Origin: Symbiodinium natans
Taxonomy: Eukaryota > Sar > Dinophyceae > Suessiales > Symbiodiniaceae
Direction: 5' to 3'
Assembly (NCBI GenBank): GCA_905221605.1
Contig: CAJNDS010000457.1
Coordinates: forward strand, 126,001-136,158
DNA: 10,158 nt
Shown: positions 5,880 through 10,158 of the stretch, one piece after another
Layout: each line of letters opens with the position of its first letter
Numbering within the stretch: position 1 is the first letter of the stretch
Notes under the pieces: generated by a model
The model's database searches: none
The model's input: the letters and a program-made list of their open reading frames with translations, nothing else
Told to the model about the DNA's origin: nothing
Position numbers and translations under genes: made by a program

Positions 5880-6870
5880 TGCGCACACTGATTCACTAGT
5901 CATGTCACTTTATGGTTAGGTCGATTGTTGGGTTGGCACTTGCGTTGTAATTTGTCTTGATTGGCATGAAACTAGCGGCAAGGTCCTAGATGTTGAACCC
6001 ATTTGAGCCCACAGGCAATCCGCAGGACGATGTTGTGTCTTTTAGCAGAAGCGGTCATGAGCTGCCCCTGCAGGGCTTAAATTCTGCCCCCCCGCGTGCG
6101 TGCTTGACTTACGTTGCCTCTCTGGAGAGCTACGAAACGGAAAGCATCTGCATCTTTCCAGCCGCCTATAGGAACTGCAATTTGAAGGAGTCAGTTGATC
6201 CCGCAATTCCAGGTGCTCCTGGGGGTAGGCTCGCACTCTGGCGTCGAACTGGTCATCAATGAGGGCTTCTTGTCTGACAAGGATGGAGAGCTTGAGACTA
6301 AATTGTTCGAGTTCCGTTTCGTCGCCGTCCCTTTGTGTCCTGTTTGTGTTCTTTTGTGGGTTCTGGCTTCGGTTTTGTCTACACCCAGATGAGGCCCTGC
6401 CCCATTGCCGCTGACGCTTGCGGGTCTAGGTGTCGGGATGAACAGGCAGGGAAGAACATGCACGGCAAAGCTGGCAAAGATAGCAACAGTGCTCCGAAAT
6501 GTATACTAGGGCTCGTGCCGAGCAACCGCTACCACCATCAACCCTACAGCTTTCCGAACTCTCAGAAACGGAAACACCCTGAGCCAAAGCGCATGCTGGC
6601 GTGAGAGATGTGAGACGAGCAGTTGTAAACTGGGTTTCGTGTGCCACAGTTCCGATATTGGACTTATATAAGCTGCTGATTGTTCCATGCAGGGTGCCAG
6701 GTGTTGGCAGCAAACAAGCAAACACAAGTGCAAATCTCATTGACATCAGAATGTTCCGTCTATGTGCTGGCCCGTTGTAATCACGTTGTCAACTTCCGCG
6801 TTCAAGATCTGCTTTGCTCTGTGTGTGCGCTCTGGAAGCTGGCGCCTTCCAACCACCCCGCAACCCAAAG
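5880..6870. other. No recognisable gene
   Basis: About 1 kb with only short overlapping ORFs on both strands, no family motif and no repeat. A degenerate CCCTAA-like stretch at about 6870-6905 is too irregular to call a tract. Confidence 0.5.
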
Positions 6871-7272
6871 CCCCAGAACCTGAAACCTATATACCCTAAC
6901 CCCAGCCCAGACTCTCAACACCTTCAACTCCAAAGTGCTTGAATGAATGAGAAGCCAGCTGTGTGTGCTGGCAAGGTTTCCTCATTTCCTCAGCTTACGC
7001 CGTGCTTTGTGGGGAGCGCAGCTTTTCGCTGCGACCTTCTTCGTAGACCGAACATGTGCGGATGGTTCTGTTCGGGAAAGCCAAAGTCAGAAGCAAGGTA
7101 GCGGGTCCAACGGATGCTGTGTGCGCTGGGTCCGCAGCGCAGCTGCCTCCGAAGCTTGGCGTTCGGGGATGCAGAGGCTTCGGGCTTCTGGTTTGGACTT
7201 TGGCGGCTTTGCGGCTTGTCTTCTCTCTCTCTGGGTACAAGCTGCACCAGGCACCAAGAGCAGGCAACAAAG

Positions 7273-7289
7273 TTGTGTGTGTGTGTGTA
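7273..7289. repeat. Short (GT)n microsatellite
   Basis: An uninterrupted run of about eight GT dinucleotides. A longer one lies 117 bases downstream. Confidence 0.9.
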
Positions 7290-7405
7290 AACGTACCTGC
7301 CGACCAGTTCCTGGGTGCTGAGTGCACAGCTGGACTGGTCAAACTTTTCCGCATCTCACCATCCAATGTGACCTCGAGTAAACAGGACTCGTCCTGTGAG
7401 CAAAA

Positions 7406-7434
<29 letters not shown>
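7406..7434. repeat. (GT)n microsatellite with one interruption
   Basis: About fourteen GT dinucleotides, broken once by TTT, followed by a T-run to 7441. Alternating purine-pyrimidine of this type can adopt Z-form, but I see no specific role. Confidence 0.9.
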
Positions 7435-7436
<2 letters not shown>

Positions 7437-7652
7437 TTTTGCTCAACGCCCTCGAAATCCTGAACAATCCCTAATCCTAGCCGGCATCTGCCGAACTCCT
7501 GCACACGCCACGGCATGTGCACCCCTCCAAAATGTTTTGCAGCACATTGTTCTTTGATTCACACGCAAGTTTCTGAAGCACTGCCCAACAGCTGGCTGCT
7601 CCTCACCTACGACACCTATTTCTAATTTCGAGTTGTGCTCTCTGCTGTTCAA

Positions 7653-7757
7653 CATCTACTATTTGCTGAAGAACCCCAAAAGAATGAGAAAAAACAATAA
7701 TCCCGATATTGCCCTTACTATTCTGTATTTTGGGGGTTCTTGAGCAATTAGTAGATG
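7653..7757. mobile_element. 105-base element with near-perfect terminal inverted repeats
   Basis: The left arm, 29 bases (7653-7681), starts CATCTACTATTTGCTGAAG. The right arm, 30 bases (7728-7757), reads in reverse complement CATCTACTAATTGCTCAAG. Both end GAACCCC(C)AAAA on the inner side. The arms differ by two substitutions and one base of length. The 46-base core is AT-rich and not inverted. The size and ends fit a MITE; a structured RNA or cruciform hairpin is the alternative. Flanking target duplications are not evident. Confidence 0.65.
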
Positions 7758-7851
7758 AGGTCTCCAGACTATATCTCCGATGTCAGGGCTCTTCCGGGGA
7801 GTCGCAACAGCCCGCGGGACCGATTCCCACATCCGTACGGGGGGTTGTTAA

Positions 7852-7878
7852 CCCTAAACCCTAAACCCTAAACCTAAA
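7852..7878 (-). repeat. Telomere-like CCCTAAA tract (about 4 units)
   Basis: Three perfect CCCTAAA units plus a 6-base CCTAAA. It follows a G-run and TTAA. The G-rich strand is the minus strand, as in the tract at 494. Confidence 0.9.
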
Positions 7879-8356
7879 GAATCCAGGTGGCATTTAATCC
7901 AAGCTGGGAAGGACCTGGTTTCACTTGGATTCACTTGGCATTCGCTTTTCTCAACTGGGACCTTCATGCCTCGTTATGCCTCCCCACGCAAAGCATTCTA
8001 AGCCAGAAATCCAGCCAAGGAACAAGGACCTGCCTGGACATATCGGTTTCTTGCTTCGAATACACTTTAGACAGAGGCTCTCTGTCACAGCAAGATGCGC
8101 CTTGCACCATAACCCCTAGACATCGTGGGGCCCTTTGATGTGGGCCTCTGCCTTTCCTATTGGTGCCCGGAAAGTGATGAGCTGGCAAGAACTGAGGCAA
8201 GACATCTATTGCACCCCTTTCCGTGCCCTGGCATGCAGCGTTGGGCAGCGTGAGCCATCCTCCAGAGAGCCAGAGCTCTGCCCCTGATCCGACCTGGCGG
8301 ACCCCAGCTCATGACCCTCGAAGACTAGATGACTTTCAACCACCTTTTAAACCATA
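7879..8356. other. No recognisable gene
   Basis: Short ORFs on both strands (for example 7887-8138) have no recognisable motif and lie between a telomere-like tract and a MITE-like element. I see nothing to annotate. Confidence 0.5.
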
Positions 8357-8471
8357 GATTTGGGGGGTTTACGAAAACAGGGGACCCACAATTTTTAGAG
8401 CACCAAATAGTAGGATCCCCTTCTGAAAAGGACCCCAATAAGGCACCCCGATGATCGTAGACCCCCAACTT
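8357..8471 (+). mobile_element. MITE-like inverted-repeat element, copy 2
   Basis: The 5' end ATTTGGGGGGTTTACGAAAA and the reverse complement of the 3' end (AAGTTGGGGGTCTACGA) form a recognisable terminal inverted repeat. It shares an exact 18-base block (8403-8420) with copy 3 in reverse orientation and an exact 16-base block (8428-8443) with copy 1. It therefore bridges the family. It has no coding capacity. The edges are good to a few bases. Confidence 0.7.
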
Positions 8472-8572
8472 CGCTGCAGGTGCCATTAGCCGGAGTGAGG
8501 GCAATGAATCCTGGTCCAGCTTCTCCCTGGCCATCGGGCTCGACGGTTGCTGGCTGATGCATTACGCTTTGC

Positions 8573-8606
8573 TGAGGGTTTAGGGTTGAGGGTTTAGGGT
8601 TTAGAG
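8573..8606 (+). repeat. Telomere-like TTTAGGG tract (5 units, degenerate)
   Basis: The units read TGAGGG, TTTAGGG, TTGAGGG, TTTAGGG and TTTAGAG. It sits between the two right-hand MITE-like elements. Confidence 0.85.
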
Positions 8607-8836
8607 TGACGGTTCTGCATAATTTCGATGTTGGGAGTTGAGGTACACTGCGCTTGCCGCTACTTGGTACACATGACTCGACACAAGTAGATTTAGTATG
8701 GGATTGATGGAATGCAAAGGCAAGAGTGTCATATGGAGGGTCGCTGCAATAGCTCGAGAGAAAAATCTCTCGTTCAACGTCGACCTGAGGTGGCAGTCAA
8801 CAGTAGCACTATTTCACTATTTCTCTTGTTTGCTTG

Positions 8837-8947
8837 ATATGGGGGTTTACGAAATTAGGGTTACCATATTGCGATCCTTATTATAAGGGGGATCCTACTA
8901 TTTGGGAGTCTGTATTCGGGGTCCCTTATTTTGGTACACCCCCATAT
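8837..8947 (-). mobile_element. MITE-like inverted-repeat element, copy 3
   Basis: The best-preserved ends of the family: ATATGGGGGTTTACGAAA at the left and, in reverse complement at the right, ATATGGGGGTGTACCAAA. It is inverted relative to copies 1 and 2 and shares an exact 18-base block (8888-8905) with copy 2. A second, imperfect palindrome around GATCC lies in its centre (about 8873-8895). At 111 bases it cannot encode a transposase. Confidence 0.75.
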
Positions 8948-9278
8948 CCTTGCCTCCTCTGGCTCTGTGGCTGAGGTTTGCTCAACGTAACCTTCGGTGC
9001 CGGAGACATGGAGTTTGGCATGTGACACGTCTGGAAATTGCTGAGAGTTCGTCAGAGTGGGGGAGTGTGGGAAGGGGGGTTGGGGAGAGGGATTGGCCCG
9101 GAGGGAAGGTGCCGGTACGATGCTGACAGAATGGGCTGTTGCACTGCGCCACAATACACAAGCGCCTCAAGTTCGAATCACCAGCCTACACAGTCAAGCT
9201 CTGAAACCGAATGCCTTAAGCCTTACAAAATTTGACTTGGCAATGTGAAGTAGCTGGGCCGGCACAGTCTCTTGCCAG
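8948..9278. other. No recognisable gene; G-rich stretch inside
   Basis: A purine-rich stretch (about 9055-9115) with several G-runs is present. ORFs on both strands lack motifs. Nothing else is visible. Confidence 0.5.
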
Positions 9279-9360
9279 AGGATGACGCGAAGGAGTCGAA
9301 GACATTTGCAAGCTGGGAAGCCTTGCTGTGCGAGCTGCGGACGTTTGTCACACGTGTCAG
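9279..9360 (+). CDS. Weak candidate exon, unknown protein
   Basis: A pyrimidine-rich acceptor (GTCTCTTGCCAG, ending 9278) and a canonical-looking donor (GTGTCAG|GTACATT, 9360|9361) bracket an open block. It reads DDAKESKTFASWEALLC and then ELRTFVTRVR. Without the donor the frame continues as YIPAPFMTILLEHNLTVSIA to a stop at 9467-9469. It is protein-like and GC-rich at third positions, but has no recognised domain and no partner exon. Confidence 0.3.
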
Positions 9361-9469
9361 GTACATTCCTGCCCCGTTCATGACCATTCTTCTGGAGCAC
9401 AACTTGACTGTCAGCATAGCTGGCTACCACACGGCAGCCAAATGGCTGGTGTGCACAGATCCGTCGTGA

Positions 9470-10158
9470 CGCAGAGAGGCGATTCAGGGATGGTTTTTAG
9501 TAAAGTTGAGTCAGTGCTGGATTGGTTACAGTAGCTGGGGAAACGAACCCTTCGATGGTCTCATTGTTTTCAGGCTCAGGTCACACGTGTTGCAACTCTC
9601 CGTGCCAGTATTTGGACGAGTTTGGAATTTTTGAGAGAGAACTAGGCCATTTGTGATCCGCCACCCCACCCAATTGCAGGACTGATGCCAGAAGAAGAAG
9701 CCCCTGCGCGGCGTTTGGAGGCGATCCTTCAAATCGCCTGACACCGTTTGGTGCCTTGTCGCCTTGGCGAGCAGGCAGGGTGGCGGGGGGGAGAAGAGGA
9801 CTTGCATGCGAGGTCCTAACTCCGAAACGTGTACTCGCGGATTGCTGCTCCGAGTTCCCGAGAGGCAAAGACGTCCTCGACCGCAACCTTGGGAAAGTGC
9901 GCAGGATGCTGATTCCAGATACAGCATCAACATGGAGTACGTACGAATAGTGCTCGATCTTGCTAGAACCCTGCCAATCTGGTCCACCAGCTATATTCCA
10001 TTCAGGTCCTGACGACAAAATCGCCGCTGCTTAAGAAGTCCGCAAGCGAAAGCTCGATGGGCCTCTTTGAACCTAGTCCTGAAAGTCGTCGCGGCCTTCC
10101 ATGGAGCTACGCAGTTTGACACCGCCATTGGCATTCGGGGCTGCCGGCCCCTGCGCGC
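9470..10158. other. No recognisable gene
   Basis: Long overlapping ORFs on the minus strand (9526-10018) and shorter ones on the plus strand show no domain or consistent composition. A plus-strand stretch at about 9840-9990 looks mildly protein-like in two frames at once, which argues against either. I assign nothing. Confidence 0.45.

Larger units (their letters stand above)
6906..7652. other. No recognisable gene; two GT microsatellites inside
   Basis: Overlapping ORFs on both strands (about 6947-7463) have no recognisable domain and run through GT repeats. Besides the microsatellites I note only a 7-base perfect hairpin, ACAGGAC/GTCCTGT (about 7381-7396), of no clear role. Confidence 0.45.

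Noticed and set aside
5103-5891. Long open frame reading PN, LN and HN repeats then poly-lysine and YIYIY
   Set aside because: The frame is open only because 6-base and 3-base arrays lack stops. The reverse strand is open for the same reason. The product is a direct readout of microsatellites, with no domain on either side.
6870-6905. CCCTAAC-like stretch considered as a seventh telomere-like tract
   Set aside because: There is only one clear unit and the spacing is irregular. It is no better than chance in C-rich sequence.
9171-9179. GTTCGAATC resembling a tRNA T-loop
   Set aside because: The flanking bases do not form the 5-base T-stem, and no D- or anticodon arm can be placed upstream.
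9526-10018. Two overlapping minus-strand ORFs of about 150 codons
   Set aside because: They overlap each other in different frames, are low in recognisable motifs and have no splice or start context. They are typical chance ORFs in GC-balanced DNA.

Overview
The window looks like nuclear DNA of a protist with a large, intron-rich genome, most likely a dinoflagellate. Three things point that way. There are six interspersed tracts of the TTTAGGG/CCCTAAA type. One multi-exon gene has splice junctions that include a probable GC-AG intron and acceptors with weak pyrimidine tracts. Non-coding DNA is abundant, with many microsatellites and short inverted-repeat elements. Nothing resembles a bacterial operon. 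The lineage is an inference; I could not search a database.

Only one gene is convincing. It lies on the + strand at about 2098-3974. Its first recognisable exon (about 2098-2808) encodes a GT-A-fold glycosyltransferase domain resembling family GT8 (the LARGE / xylosyltransferase-like group). Short exons then follow at about 3051-3170, 3427-3549, 3577-3720 and 3821-3974. They read as a conserved-looking, cysteine-containing C-terminal region that I cannot name. Two introns of this gene carry TTTAGGG tracts. One of them (3721-3820, 100 bases) is almost entirely telomere-like repeat. The 3' exons carry one in-frame TGA and two apparent frameshifts, so this copy may be a decaying pseudogene. Three further open stretches (969-1206, 4168-4390, 9279-9360/9469) are only weak exon candidates.

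The rest is repeat-rich and otherwise featureless. Three related copies of a roughly 115-base inverted-repeat element, MITE-like, sit at 250-366, 8357-8471 and 8837-8947. A separate 105-base element with near-perfect 29/30-base terminal inverted repeats lies at 7653-7757. A cluster at 5170-5876 holds a graded hexanucleotide array (CCCCAA, then CCTCAA, then CCACAA), an AAG array, an AT palindrome and a T-tract/G-tract. Two GT microsatellites (7273-7289, 7406-7434) and a diverged tandem duplication (1345-1449) complete the picture. I found no RNA gene, no CRISPR array and no spliced-leader relict.
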